Of a stretch of 64,000 nucleotides of DNA, positions 12,467-22,429 are shown one piece after another. Source of the DNA: Nannobrachium achirus (taxonomy: Eukaryota; Chordata; Actinopteri; Myctophiformes; Myctophidae); assembly GCA_963921795.1 (NCBI GenBank), contig OY997642.1:2947946-3011945 (forward strand). The letters are read 5' to 3'. The position numbers and the translations under genes are program-made. Numbering within the stretch: the stretch's first letter is position 1; each line of letters begins with the position of its first letter. Under the pieces are notes generated by a model. That model was not told the DNA's origin. It saw only the letters and a program-made list of their open reading frames with translations, and did not search any database.

Positions 12467-13242
12467 CTATTCCTTCAGAATGACTTTGGGGCTGCTATTG
12501 ACATGCATTACTAAGCCCTTTATATATGACAATAAATGCTAAGTTTGAAATCACAGCTGGGCCGGGCCAAGTAGGCCCATTCCATGCTTAAGGAGTGTAA
12601 CTTAATAAGACCTATTATAACCTAGATCAACCTAAAAAGAAACAATTTGCTTGTGTACTTTTTGTATTTCTTTTCGGCATTTAACAAATCGATTTTTGTG
12701 TGAATTTTCATGTTGAAATATTGCCATGTATTGTTGTACTATAATATATTTTCTCATGGAATATGTTATATTGGGTCAAATATACCCGGTGCTAGTGATG
12801 GTGTGACAAAATGAAGTATCAGTGTTCTAGGGTTAAGATGATATTTTAACCATTTACACGCCCCACAAACATACAGTATAAGACCTTACTTTACTTTATT
12901 TTTCAAATAGAACAATGATACACTAAAAGCAAACAACATTCAAATGTTAATTATGGGATATTTGTGTTTTAATAATGGATTGCATTTTAGAACGTTTTTC
13001 CAAGCGCTTTACATTCATACACTGGGGGCTGAAGCGGTGAACAGTAGACTCCAAGAAAGCAACAGAGGAGGGGCCCACACATTTGATATTTTGATTAACT
13101 TATACATTTAATTTTGGTAAATTGTCGATGACCATGCAGCCCAGTTCCCCCCAGGGCCCCTGGCCCCGGCCCCACCGGTCCAATGTCTAGACTAGTACAT
13201 AGGAGCCATGCACAGTAACTTCAATCACTTCAAAGTGTGCTA
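12111..13242. other. No gene; (CA)n tract at 12417-12465
   Basis: Intergenic and AT-rich. It holds a C-run followed by a CA microsatellite (12409-12465). I see no gene or clear transposon end in the rest. Confidence 0.5.
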
Positions 13243-13432
13243 TGATCAATACAAACCAATGACCAATACAAACCAATGATCAATACAAACCAATGATCAA
13301 TACAAACCAATGACCAATACAAACCAATGACCAATACAAACCAATGATCAATACAAACCAATGATCAATACAAACCAATGACCAATACAAACCAATGATC
13401 AATACAAACCAATGATCAATACAAACCAAAGA
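13243..13432. repeat. 17-bp minisatellite
   Basis: About eleven copies of ATCAATACAAACCAATG with a T/C variant (GATCAAT/GACCAAT). The two variants are interspersed. Three units make 51 bp, which explains the repetitive minus-strand frame. Confidence 0.95.
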
Positions 13433-13689
13433 ATTGTACTCTCTGACGGTGGTAGAAAAAGTACTCACATATCTTACTTAAAGATGGGGTCCATGATTTT
13501 TTCCCCTCTAAAACATGATTATCTAGACTATTATGTTATACTAGGAGGAATATTTATTTTTTATTTTTTTTCAAAAAAGTGTACAGAAAGAGTTACATTT
13601 GGGTTTTTATGTGGCCACACCCCCAATTCATTAAGTATGCATGTATGTCGTGGTGGGTGGTGACCCAGCTGAAGTTAGCCAGAAAATGT

Positions 13690-13845
13690 ATACAGGGCTG
13701 AATGTATGTTTTGTAATAATAATAATACAAATAAGTAAACTAAAGTGGTCAAATAAATGTAGTGGTGTAAAAGTAAAAGAATAACAAATTGGGAAAAGTA
13801 AAGTCAAATTGTACAGTAGGCTACTTTACAGCACTGCTCTCTGCT
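13690..13845. mobile_element. Fragment of common fish MITE (acttttactc family)
   Basis: AGTAAACTAAAGTGGTCAAA, GTAGTGGTGTAAAAGTAAAAG and GTACAGTAGGCTACTTTACA are words of the abundant teleost repeat seen in fuller form at 41452, 47390 and 61855. It sits directly upstream of the CALHM promoter. The matching fragment also abuts the pseudogene promoter, so it was there before the gene duplicated. Confidence 0.65.
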
Positions 13846-14007
13846 CTCAGTACAACTTCCCTCCCTCCAGTGTGTCGGTTTGAAACCTACGCCCACCTCA
13901 CACCCCTCATGAACCAATCAGCTGAGAGTATGTCACAACAGAGGACACACCTTCCTGCTAAATACCACTGACAGTGGAGGAGAGACACTTGTTGCATTTC
14001 AGGCACT
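13846..14007 (+). promoter_or_regulatory. CALHM-like gene promoter and 5' UTR
   Basis: A CCAAT box (GAACCAATCAG, 13911-13921) lies 38 bases before a TATA-like TAAATA (13959-13964), which is 43 bases before the ATG. The region is strongly conserved in inverted orientation at the pseudogene (41275-41450), including CCAAT, TATA-like box and start context. Transcription probably starts near 13985-13995. Confidence 0.6.
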
Positions 14008-15723
14008 ATGGCATCAGGATCAAAATGGGTTGCAGAGTTAAAACAAGCAGTGGCTGACAGTCCTGTGTTATCAAACGTGTCTCTCAGCGTCGTCATGTTG
14101 GGACTAGAGAGGGTGGCGGATATGCACTTTGAGTGTCCATGTTATCCTTGGACCAACGTGCTGGTCTCAGGTTTCTTCGTCTTTCTTCCTGCCGTCATCG
14201 CCTTTTTCCTGATGCTGATGATCCAAGACTTCAAAGAGTGCAGCATGAATGACTGGAAGCGTTCGTGTTTAACGTTCTTCTCTGCTCTGATCCCCTCCTG
14301 TGTTTGGTTGTTTTTACTGCTCCTCGACGGCCGGTACTTTGCTTGTGCCATGACAACTTGGCGTGGTAGATATGTGACAATGAAAGATGCATTTCCACTG
14401 AGATGGTGTGAGCCAGATGGTGCTAGGTTGGGCAACACGTCAAAGGAGACGCTGAACGAACTGGACCGATGGACACATGACTTGTACTCTATTTCTCAGG
14501 TGAGTTCAATATTGTCCTAATACTGTAACTGTTTTAGAATCAGGGGATGAATGATCTCCATCCCATTAGAATAGACACTATTAAAATCCCTTATTGCAAT
14601 GCTGATGCTGTTTGCCTAACTCGTCATTTCATTACGTTTTTCCTGATCATATTTACTTGTACAGTATTCTGAACAATACCACTGCTTAACTGTGTGTTTT
14701 GTGTTCCAGTACATTGCCATAATCCCTCTGATGATCGCCTGTGCAGCATTCTTTATATATATTATAAAGAAAATTGTCCGTTGCTGCCGCTGCTGGCAAG
14801 TAAATGAACCCTATCAAACCAGCGTCCCACTGAGCGAGATGGTAGGTACCTATTTTTACTGTTCATTTTAGGAGAACTGCATGGGCTCCATTCATGCAAT
14901 TTGACATTTTAAAACAAATTAGTAATCATGAACAATGAGGTTTATTATTATCATTCAGTGTATTCACAACTCAACATGAAAACATTCAGTCTCATAAAAC
15001 ACATCATACTCTTATTGTTGATTGCGACCGTCAGGTCGCACTTACTATCAAAACCTCCACAAACTGTGCGTCAGTCTGTCTGTCACACCAACTGTGCGTC
15101 AGTCTGTCTGTCACACCTCACACGTCACACTATTGCCCTGCTCATATCTCCGCAACAGTTGCCCCGATCCATGCCAAATTTTGCACACACACTCCTTGCC
15201 TGCCAAACTACAACCTCCGGAGCTCCGGAGCTCCAGGGACCCCCAGTTCCCTGGGGGACCCCCAGATGTAAAAAATGACCAAATGTGCAAAAATGACCAA
15301 ATGACCACCCAGTATGTCTACACTCATCTCATCAACATGGATCTGTCCCATATAGCGCCACCATCAGGCCGATTTTTTCAAACACATTTTTGGACACTGC
15401 TCCTACATATTTTGCCCTAAAATCACGCAAATCGGTACACAGTATGTCTACACTCATCTCATCAATATGGATGTCCCATATAGCGCCACCATCAGGCCGA
15501 TTTTTTAAACCACATTTTTGGACACTGCTCCTACACATTTTGCCCTAAAATCACGCTGCGACCTGACGGTCGCTTATCTCCCGATTAGGGAGTCTTACTG
15601 GTTCCAACAATACATGACAGACACCTTCATTTCTACATGTTTTAAAGAGACAGATGAATAGAAAAAAGATTAAAATGTTATATATCCAGGTGTGTTAATG
15701 TGTCGACATTCATGCATTTGCTG

Positions 15724-15790
<67 letters not shown>

Positions 15791-17473
15791 TTATATATAT
15801 AACAGTAAGACTCCCTAACCGTCAGATTTTAGGGCAAAATATGTAGGAGCAGTGTCCAAAAATGTGTTTGAAAAAATGGGCCTGATGGTGGCGCTATATG
15901 GGACAGATCCATGTTGATGACATGAGTGTAGACATAGTGTGTACTGATTTGCGTGATTTTAGGGCAAAATTTGTAGGAGCAGTGTCCAAAAATGTGTTTT
16001 AAAAAATCAGCCAGAAGGTGGCGCTAAACGGGACATATCCATGTTGATGACATGAGTGTAGACATACTGTGTACCGATTTGTGTGATTTTAGGGAAAAAT
16101 TTGTAGGAGCAGTGTCCAAAAATGTGTTTAAAAATATTGGCCTGAAGGTGGCGCTAAATGGGACAAATCCATGTTGATGACATGAGTGTAGACCTACAGT
16201 GTACCGATTTGCGTGATTTTAGGGCAAAAATTGTAGGAGCTGTGTCCATAAATGTGTTTTGCAAGAATCGGCCTCATGGTGGCGCTAGAAGAGGGTCATG
16301 TGAGAATTGATGGGTGGAGATTGTGGTTTGGCAGCCAAGGAGCGTGTATGCAAAATTTGGCATGGATCGGGGCAACAGTTGCGGAGATATGAGCAGGGCA
16401 AAAGTGTGACGTGTGACAGACAGACTGACGGACGGACTGACTGACTGACAGAGCATGTGAGTGGAGCAGAGCGGGAACGAAAGCCGCTCCGCGCTTCAGA
16501 GGGCTCTTGTCCCGCTCGCTAAGAGCATGTGAGTGGAGCGGAGCGGGAACGAAAGCCGCTCCGCGCTTCAGAGGGCTCTTGTCCCGCTCGCTAAGAGCAT
16601 GTGAGTGGAGCGGAGCGGGAACGAAAGCCGCTCCGCGCTTCAGAGGGCTCTTGTCCCGCTCGCTAAGAGCATGTGAGTGGAGCGGAGCGGGAACGAAAGC
16701 CGCTCCGCGCTTCAGAGGGCTCTTGCCCCGCTCGCTAAGAGCGTGTGAGTGGAGCAGAGCGGGAACGAAAGCCGCTCCGCGCTTCAGAGGGCTCTTGTCC
16801 CGCTCGCTAAGAGCATGTGAGTGGAGCGGAGCGGGAACGAAAGCCGCTCCGCGCTTCAGAGGGCTCTTGCCCCGCTCGATCGTCACTCTGGTCGGCCACC
16901 GCTCCATCGCTCACCTTGATTTGCGCATTTGTCGGAGCGAAGGAAAATCCTCGCTCCAAAGCCGCTCGAGACCCATTTGAAAAGTCGCTCGCTCACGCTT
17001 ACGTTAAAACAGCCCGCTCCGCTATATCTATATCTATATATCTATCTATCTATCTATATATATCTATATATATCTATATATATCTATATATATCTATATA
17101 TATATATATATGTTACAGCACGTTTGGGTAACTCAGTACGTTCATGGTAAGAGCGCTTGTTTTGTCGTTCACCACACACCAATCACCACCAGATGGCGAC
17201 GACAGCCATTCACTAGTGCAGGCGCTGACGTCACTCGTTTGCGACTCTCTTTATTTATTTACTAGCCTAGCTCGGCAGTGTTTAGCCATTAGCTTACTAT
17301 GCCTTACTCTAACCCTAACCCTAACCCTAACCCTAACCCTAACCTCCGTGGGGTGAGGCGCTATCATTCCTGCCGACGCGACGTTGTTGTGGCTCAAAAC
17401 GACCGCTTGTTCCGCCCCGTGCCGCACGACGAGTGCTCCGTTTCTCGATCGTACTGTTTCTCTATCAAACCGT

Positions 17474-17512
<39 letters not shown>

Positions 17513-20229
17513 TGTATATGTGGCGGAGAGAGTCGCAGCCCCAGCCTGAAGCCTCAAAAGTCTAGTATCTGCCCTCGTTCCATAGGGATATCCCTTTGGA
17601 GTAATGGTTAAGATATTGGACTTTCACGTGGGAGACCTGGGTTCGAAGCCGGGTGGGGAGGTTCGGATCGCCTCCGTTACATTGGTGCTGTGACCCGGAT
17701 CCGGGCTTCCCCGTAGGAGGAGGTCAAAGGGGGGTGAGTGTGGCGGAGAGAGTCGCAGCCCCAGCCTGAAGCCTCAAAAGTCTAGTATCTTGTTCCATAG
17801 GGATATCCCTTTGGAGTAATGGTTAAGATATTGTACTTTCACGTGGGAGACCCGGGTTCGAAGCCGGGTGGGGAGGTTCGCATCGCCTCCGTTACATCTA
17901 TATATATATAGATGTAGATATATAAATAGATAGATATTGATTTAACTGTTTTTTCCCTTCTTTTTTGTACAGGAGGAGAGGAAGGACATAAACATCAACT
18001 TCGACGACTATGAATTAATTTTGCGCAAGAAAGGTTTGTTCTTCTATTTCAGGTTCAGGTTTATTAGTCAAATGCATATCCATACAGGTATAGACATACA
18101 ATGAAATGCTTGTGCCAGGAGCACTCTCAGCCTTATTACACACAAAAAAAAACAAGACAACAACAGTTCACCCAGGACAACCCAAAAATTATTTAATGTA
18201 TACAAGAAAGGTTTGTTCTTCTATTTAATGTATACAAGAAAGGTTTGTTCTTCTATTTAATATATACAAGAAAGGTATGTTCTTCTATTTAATGTATACA
18301 AGAAAGGTATGTTCTTCTATTTAATGTATACAAGAAAGGTATGTTCTTCTATTTAATGTATACAAGAAAGGTTTGTTTTTCTATTTAATGTATACAAGAA
18401 AGGTATGTTCTTCTATTTAATGTATACAAGAAAGGTATGTTCTTCTATTTAATGTATACAAGAAAGGTTTGTTTTTCTATTTAATGTATACAAGAAAGGT
18501 ATGTTCTTCTATTTAATGTATACAAGCCTGGACGTGGTGGGCAAGTCTGGCCCAAGATTAACAGGGCCGAATTTATGCAGTCCAGCCCTGGTTCTGTGAT
18601 GGCATAAAATGTATGTAAACAGACATTATAAAAGGATAATGGGGACTCATGTCCCACTCACTCATGTGATTTATGAAAAACATATTGAAAGAACAGAAAT
18701 TCTCCTAGGGTTGATACCCTCACAAAAACACATGCTGTAATCCTGGTCTCTATACTGCCTCCCTGGCCAGCCAGGGTGCCTGATGGAGGGGAAAGGAACT
18801 GGTTGGAATAATGTGTTCCTTCCACGCGCTATACGTCCAAACCGGGGAAACTCTCCCCTGTCAGGTGAAAAGAAGCAACTTGGACTACCTATGCAGGTTG
18901 GCAAAGGGAGTCATCAAGAACGATGATACACGAAAGAAAAAGAAGAAGCACCCAGGATTACATTAGATACTATAATTGGCACTGGGTGAAAAATGGGTTG
19001 CAAAATTGTGGTATAAAAAAAAGAGAAATTATATATTTTTGAGCGGTGGTAAACCGCTCCATAGAGTGGCTGTGTGTGTGTGTCTGTAGCCTTTTTCCTC
19101 AGCATTTTGCCATAGCAAAATGTGTGTACGTAGCATCATGTTTGTCTAGTGATGTCATATGTCGTATGTCTGTAGCCTTTTTCCTCCGCGTTTTGCCATA
19201 GCAAAACGTGTGTGTGTAGCATAGCCTGTACATCCTAGACCTAAATCCTAGTCTGAAGACGTGATGCAAGCACGACCACCGCTCACTTCACATTGGGTGT
19301 GATTTTTTTATTACAACCTTAGGTTGCTAGTTAGTATGAAAACCTCCAGCTCATGTCTGTCTGTCCGTCCGTCCGTCCGTCCGTCCGTCCGTCTGTCACA
19401 CTTCATGCTCATCACAATGATGTTGCAAATGAATGGCCAAGACAGAATTAATTTGCACTGACCTGTTCTGACATCACAATGATGACTCCACCACCTCAGC
19501 GTTCTGAACTTACTAATTAGCATAATGTAAAGCAAAAGAGGACAAAATGTGCCACAGAGGCACACAAATCCAAGTCCAGGCACTCAGGTGGATTTATAAA
19601 TAAAAGGCCTTTATTTGGACAACAGGCTGGAACATTAAAACACACCAAAAGATCATGCCCTGTTAGGGCAACCTCACTAATACAATCCATGTTATGTCCA
19701 TATAAGGACATAATATTGATATCATCAATATTAAGCCCATATCTGGGAATGCCCATATGGACATATTGTGTCAGTCTTATTTGGTCTACAATGTTAGACT
19801 TCAGTCATCTCCATATTTGTGAAAATGTGTCCACATTTTGTCCAACTTAAACAACCAACCAGTTCTGTGCATTTCTGGTCAAAGTTGATCCCATGCCAAA
19901 GCGCCAGTGCTCACCCAGCAGTCTGCTGTCACCCAGGTAGATGTGTGCACGTGCCCATGCGCACGTGCCCATGCGCACATGCCCATGCGCACATGCCCAT
20001 GTGCACGTGTCCATACGCACATGCCCCTGTGCGAGTTTGCTTCTCACCCTTAGGGTGTCTTACCGGTGTTTGCATATATTGTTGTTTATGTATTTATGTA
20101 TCCAAATTAAAGGATTCTTCACCCACAAAATGACATCTTTTCCCTATCAATGACTCACTAGGGACCCCTGGAGGAGATGTAGAGGAGGAGCCACTGATGG
20201 GTGATGTGGAACAAGTGCTGCCCCCCTAG
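14008..20229 (+). CDS. CALHM-like (FAM26 family) channel subunit, 4 exons
   Basis: Predicted to encode a plasma-membrane subunit of a large-pore calcium homeostasis modulator channel. Exons: 14008-14499, 14710-14841, 17973-18033 and 20162-20229. All introns are GT-AG, with phases 0, 0 and 1. The product is 250 aa. Family signs are FECPC at residues 41-45, WKRSC at 83-87, LLDGRYFACA at 105-114 and C134 in the second outer loop, giving cysteines for the two CALHM disulfides. Hydrophobic spans lie at about 18-38, 51-72, 88-107 and 165-184. N143 is a possible glycosylation site. Exon 1 ends right after SISQ, where other CALHM genes also have an intron. The tail after TM4 is only about 66 aa and starts with a cysteine cluster (CCRC). 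This is shorter than the usual C-terminal helical domain, so gating or assembly may differ. The start has the conserved promoter 43 bases upstream. It most resembles the CALHM5/6 side of the family, but the exact paralogue is uncertain. Confidence 0.88.
15018..15601 (+). mobile_element. Helitron-like element in CALHM intron 2
   Basis: The left hairpin GCGACCGTCAGGTCGC is at 15024-15039. The right copy GCGACCTGACGGTCGC is at 15558-15573, followed by hairpin CTCCCGATTAGGGAG (15578-15592), TCTTA and CTGG with T next (15598-15602). The body has a CTGTCTGTCACACC repeat and two tandem copies of a ~130-bp block containing TATAGCGCCACCATCAGGCC. It is non-coding. Confidence 0.7.
15728..15790. repeat. 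(TG)n microsatellite in intron 2
   Basis: About 30 uninterrupted GT units followed by a short AT-rich run. Confidence 0.98.
15803..16450 (-). mobile_element. Helitron-like element, minus orientation, tandem body
   Basis: It starts at a decayed CAGTAAGACTCCCTAA end and contains four copies of a ~115-130 bp block (TGTAGGAGCAGTGTCC, GGTGGCGCTAAA, ATCCATGTTGATGA). It ends in a GACAGACAGACTGACGG tract. It is the same family as 15018-15601, in opposite orientation, within the same intron. Confidence 0.6.
16451..16882. repeat. 72-bp GC-rich minisatellite, six copies
   Basis: Six copies of a 72-bp unit (starts 16451, 16523, 16595, 16667, 16739, 16811) containing GAGTGGAGCGGAGCGGGAAC and AAGCCGCTCCGCGCTTC. 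Each unit can fold on AGCGGA/TCCGCT. The 72-bp period (24 codons) keeps frames open on both strands (about 157 aa + and 203 aa -). The frames mirror each other and lie inside an intron, so I do not call them genes. Confidence 0.9.
17022..17112. repeat. (TATC)n/(TA)n microsatellite
   Basis: Mixed TATC and TATATATC units ending in a TA run, within intron 2. Confidence 0.95.
17309..17344. repeat. Interstitial telomere-type repeat (CTAACC)6
   Basis: Six perfect CTAACC units, the vertebrate telomere sequence, inside intron 2. This short interstitial tract may be a repaired break or an insertion. Confidence 0.9.
17477..17511. repeat. (AT)n microsatellite
   Basis: An uninterrupted TA run just upstream of the tRNA-like duplication. 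Confidence 0.95.
17519..17897 (+). repeat. Tandem duplicate of a tRNA-like (SINE-like) sequence
   Basis: Two copies (17519-17737 and 17738-17897) sharing GTGGCGGAGAGAGTCGCAG, AGGGATATCCCT, an A-box-like TGGTTAAGATATTG and a B-box-like GGGTTCGAAGCC. The first copy continues with TTGGTGCTGTGACCCGGAT, which resembles an LTR-retroelement primer-binding region. It could be a SINE head or an LTR-type remnant. It is not an intact tRNA gene, because no cloverleaf acceptor pairing was found. Confidence 0.55.
18050..18150 (-). mobile_element. LINE 3' tail fragment in intron 3
   Basis: On the minus strand it reads GCACAAGCATTTCATTGTAT then GACTAATAAACCTGAA, the style of fish LINE 3' ends (AATTTCATTGTA...AATAAA). 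It is a truncated insertion. Confidence 0.55.
18191..18526 (+). repeat. 32-bp minisatellite of the exon 3 splice-donor junction
   Basis: Ten copies (starts 18201, 18233, 18265 and so on to 18489) plus a partial one at 18521. Each contains CAAGAAAGGTTTGTTC or CAAGAAAGGTATGTTC. The same 24 bases occur once at the true exon 3/intron 3 border (18026-18049). Each unit therefore repeats the last 7 exon bases and the donor site. Seven copies carry GTATGT, closer to the donor consensus than the authentic GTTTGT. Confidence 0.9.
18690..19022 (+). mobile_element. 5'-truncated DANA-type SINE, tail portion
   Basis: Same 3' body as the full SINE at 34744: CTCCTAGGGTTGATACCCTC, AGGGGAAAGGAACTGGTTGG, ACGCGCTATACGTCCAAACC, GCACTGGGTGAAAAATGGG, then an A-rich tail. 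The tRNA head is missing. Confidence 0.75.
19030..19300 (+). mobile_element. Helitron-like element with GAGCGG ends
   Basis: The left hairpin is GAGCGG-TGGTAAA-CCGCTC (19039-19057). A TGTGTGTGTGTCTGTAGCC tract and a duplicated ~110-bp TTTTCCTC...CCATAGCAAAA block follow. The right motif ACCGCTC (19277) precedes a small CACA...TGTG hairpin. It has the same architecture as 10474 and 15018, without sequence identity to them. Confidence 0.5.
19306..19420 (+). mobile_element. Left end of a Helitron-like repeat
   Basis: The hairpin CAACCTTAGGTTG is followed by GTCTGTCTGTCCGTCCGTCC tetranucleotide repeats and TCACACTTCATGCTCATC. It resembles the left end at 15018 and 23411. Confidence 0.45.
19944..20036. 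repeat. 12-bp minisatellite with CACGTG boxes
   Basis: About eight copies of a 12-bp unit (CCCATGCGCACG/CCCATGCGCACA). E-box hexamers CACGTG occur at the start and inside. It lies in intron 3 close to the last exon. Confidence 0.9.
20037..20071 (+). mobile_element. Helitron-like 3' end (hairpin + CCGGT)
   Basis: CACCCTTAGGGTG hairpin, TCTTA, then CCGG and T. This variant of the CTGG end is found at 15598, 22394, 27236 and 29075 (minus). Confidence 0.5.
20107..20161 (+). mobile_element. MITE-like end forming the exon 4 splice acceptor
   Basis: TTAAAGGATTCTTCACCC and ACAAAATGACATCTTTTCCC closely match the TTAA-flanked MITE end at 21118 (TTAAAGGAGTAGTTCACCC, CAAAATGACATTTTTTCC). The match runs to the AG at 20160-20161. 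The pseudogene keeps the same arrangement (38186-38240). Confidence 0.65.
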
Positions 20230-20235
20230 TAGTGC

Positions 20236-20263
20236 CACCTCACCAGATGGCAGCGCCAAGGTT
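20236..20263 (+). promoter_or_regulatory. CTCF-like motif after the CALHM stop
   Basis: CACCAGATGGCAGCGCC starts 15 bases past the stop codon and fits the vertebrate CTCF core CCACCAGATGGCAG well. Prediction from motif only. Confidence 0.35.
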
Positions 20264-21117
20264 GAAGTAAATATTCCTTTACTTCCAGTCAACAAGAAGT
20301 AGCCTACCGTACCATGTCGTTGATGCTTGATTTGGAATCTTTTATGAGTTCTGGGAGGGAGCGCTTGTTTCTATTGACCATGAAGGAGGCGCTCCGTCTC
20401 AGGCGACCTTGAGCCACGTGAGACACCGCCAAGCAAGAGCGGCAGCGAGCGAGTCGCCATGTCGAGCGTTTTCACCACCTCCGTGCAGTCCAAACGAACA
20501 AAACGAGTGCTCCGTAGCTCCAGTTCAGCCAATCAGACACGTCCGTGGGCGGGGTTTGCCCAGAACTCATACATGATTCCAAATAACTCATCGTCCACCA
20601 GATCTCCTCTTCTCAGTCCATCCCAGTGCCTTTTGCACCAGAATATTTCACAAACGATGCCTCCATTATTAGCATCGGCTACAACACAGTGGAAGTGGCC
20701 TGCTCCCACTTGGAGCCGGTCTGTTTACATTATGTAGCTATAGCTAGCTAGCCCGCTAACCTGTGCAATTTGGGAACAGGTGATAGAATATTGCGTCCAA
20801 TCGAAGCACGTCTACTCAGACAGTCGATGCAGGAGGCCGCCAGTCGCTCAGTGTGAGAATAAACGCTCGCTTAGCGGCTCACCACTTGTTTGTGAAAATA
20901 TTCTGGTGTTGAAGACACGCTGTTATCAGGCGTCATCAATATGTCCGTCCACCGCGGCAAATCTTTGATTTTATTATTATAATGTTCTTGTTTTGATCAT
21001 GAGACTCGTTTACTGAATGTCAGGTTTTCTTCACAATATATATGACACTGGGAGTCCTCTAGCACAGTGGTTCTCAACCTGTGGGTCGGGACCCAGGGGG
21101 GTCCCCAGATGATTAAC
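20264..21117. other. CALHM 3' flank; no further gene called
   Basis: Includes a more GC-rich stretch (20340-20560) and a 92-codon frame at 20459-20737 that I do not recognise. AATAAA at 20862 is a possible poly-A signal for the CALHM transcript. 21061-21115 is a GGGTCGGGACCC repeat fragment. Confidence 0.4.
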
Positions 21118-21121
21118 TTAA

Positions 21122-21549
21122 AGGAGTAGTTCACCCCCAAAATGACATTTTTTCCTATTGATTACTCAAACCATGGAGACTTCAGTTCAATAATATTTTT
21201 TTTGTATTTGCCGCATTCCTAAGACAAAACAATTGTCATGGTAAATTTACCCCCATTGATTCTAGATGGGGACCCAAATAAAAAGCCCTGGATGGGGACA
21301 CAAATGCATTTGGGTCAGAATCAATGGGGGTAAGTTTACTTGACCCTTGACCCTAAATTTACCCCCATTGATTCTGACCCAAATGAATTTGGGTCCCCAT
21401 CAAGGGCCTTATTTGGGTCCCCATCCAGAATCAATGGGGGTAAATTTACTATAATCTTTTTCTTTTCTTTTTTTTTCTTTTTTTTTTTTTACGTCTTGGT
21501 CTCCATGGGGTGACTAATCAATAGAAAACATTTTGGGGGTGAACTACTT
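21122..21549. mobile_element. TTAA-flanked MITE (piggyBac-type target)
   Basis: Terminal inverted repeats AGGAGTAGTTCACCCCC and GGGGGTGAACTACTTT are flanked by TTAA on both sides (21118-21121 and 21550-21553). Inside are repeated CCCCATTGATTCT and AGAATCAATGGGGG words that fold on each other. It has no coding capacity. Confidence 0.85.
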
Positions 21550-21689
21550 TTAACCCTTAGATGCATAAGTGGGGTAAAAAATTGCTTCAAAATCTTTAAA
21601 AGTAAAATATTTTCATATTCCAGGTATTCCTCATAAAACATGTTTGTGACATGAGGCCATTTGCATTTTTATTTATTCTTTCATTAATT

Positions 21690-22397
21690 TTAAGAAATTG
21701 CAGTTTTTATATCACTACCCCACTCTTCCATGAGTGGGGTAAAAAATTATCTCAATTAAAATCAATGCGTTTTTGCAATAAACTACTTTGCTCTCACACA
21801 TAACTCCCATATTTTTGCCTAGCAACGTGATTTCAACTTTAAAACGCTCACACGACTTGGGCCTTTTTTCCGCCAATAGGGACGAGCTGTAATTGTTGAA
21901 GCCCCGCCCCCTCTGTCTACTAAACACGTGCAGCAGCTGTCACACTTTGCTCTCACACTTTGCTCTCACACGTAGCTCTCGCATGCTTTTGCGTAACAAC
22001 GTGATTTCAACTTTAAAACACTCACACGACTTGTCACTTTTTCCGGCCAATAGGGACAAGCTGTAATTATTGAAGCCCCGCCCCCCTGTCTTCCTATTGG
22101 CTGGGCTTTAAACATCCATAACTCCAGTTTGCAGCATGGTACCGTCTCGAAACTTGGTGTCTGGACTTAGACGGCCATAGGGATGAGCTGCAATTGTTGA
22201 AGCCCCGCCCCCTCTTTCCTCCTATTGGCGGGGCTTTAAACATCCATAACTCCAGTTTGCAGCATATGGTACCGTCTCGAAACTTGGTGTCTGGACTTAG
22301 ATGGCCCATATGGATGAGCTAATTGTTGAAGCTCCGCCTCCTCTTACAAGTCTGTTGTTTCTGCCCGCCCTGACAGTCACTTCTCGTGTCTTACTGG
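21690..22397 (+). mobile_element. Helitron-like element, plus copy
   Basis: It ends TCTTACTGG with T next, then a TAG/TAA microsatellite. It contains two copies of a block with GTGATTTCAACTTTAAAAC and TGTAATTGTTGAAGCCCCGC, and two copies of CATCCATAACTCCAGTTTGC. The same element lies inverted at 29075-29965. Confidence 0.65.
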
Positions 22398-22429
22398 TAA
22401 TAGTAGTAGTAGTAGTAATCTATCTATAA

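Noticed and set aside
16296..16980. 203-aa (-) and 157-aa (+) frames over the 72-bp array
   Set aside because: They mirror each other on both strands, lie in a CALHM intron and have no family motif.
17600..17660. Intact tRNA gene
   Set aside because: A- and B-box-like words are present, but there is no acceptor-stem pairing, and the sequence is duplicated with repeat flanks.
20459..20737. 92-aa frame downstream of CALHM as a separate gene
   Set aside because: No recognised domain, no splice or promoter support, and a nearby alternative frame is equally open.
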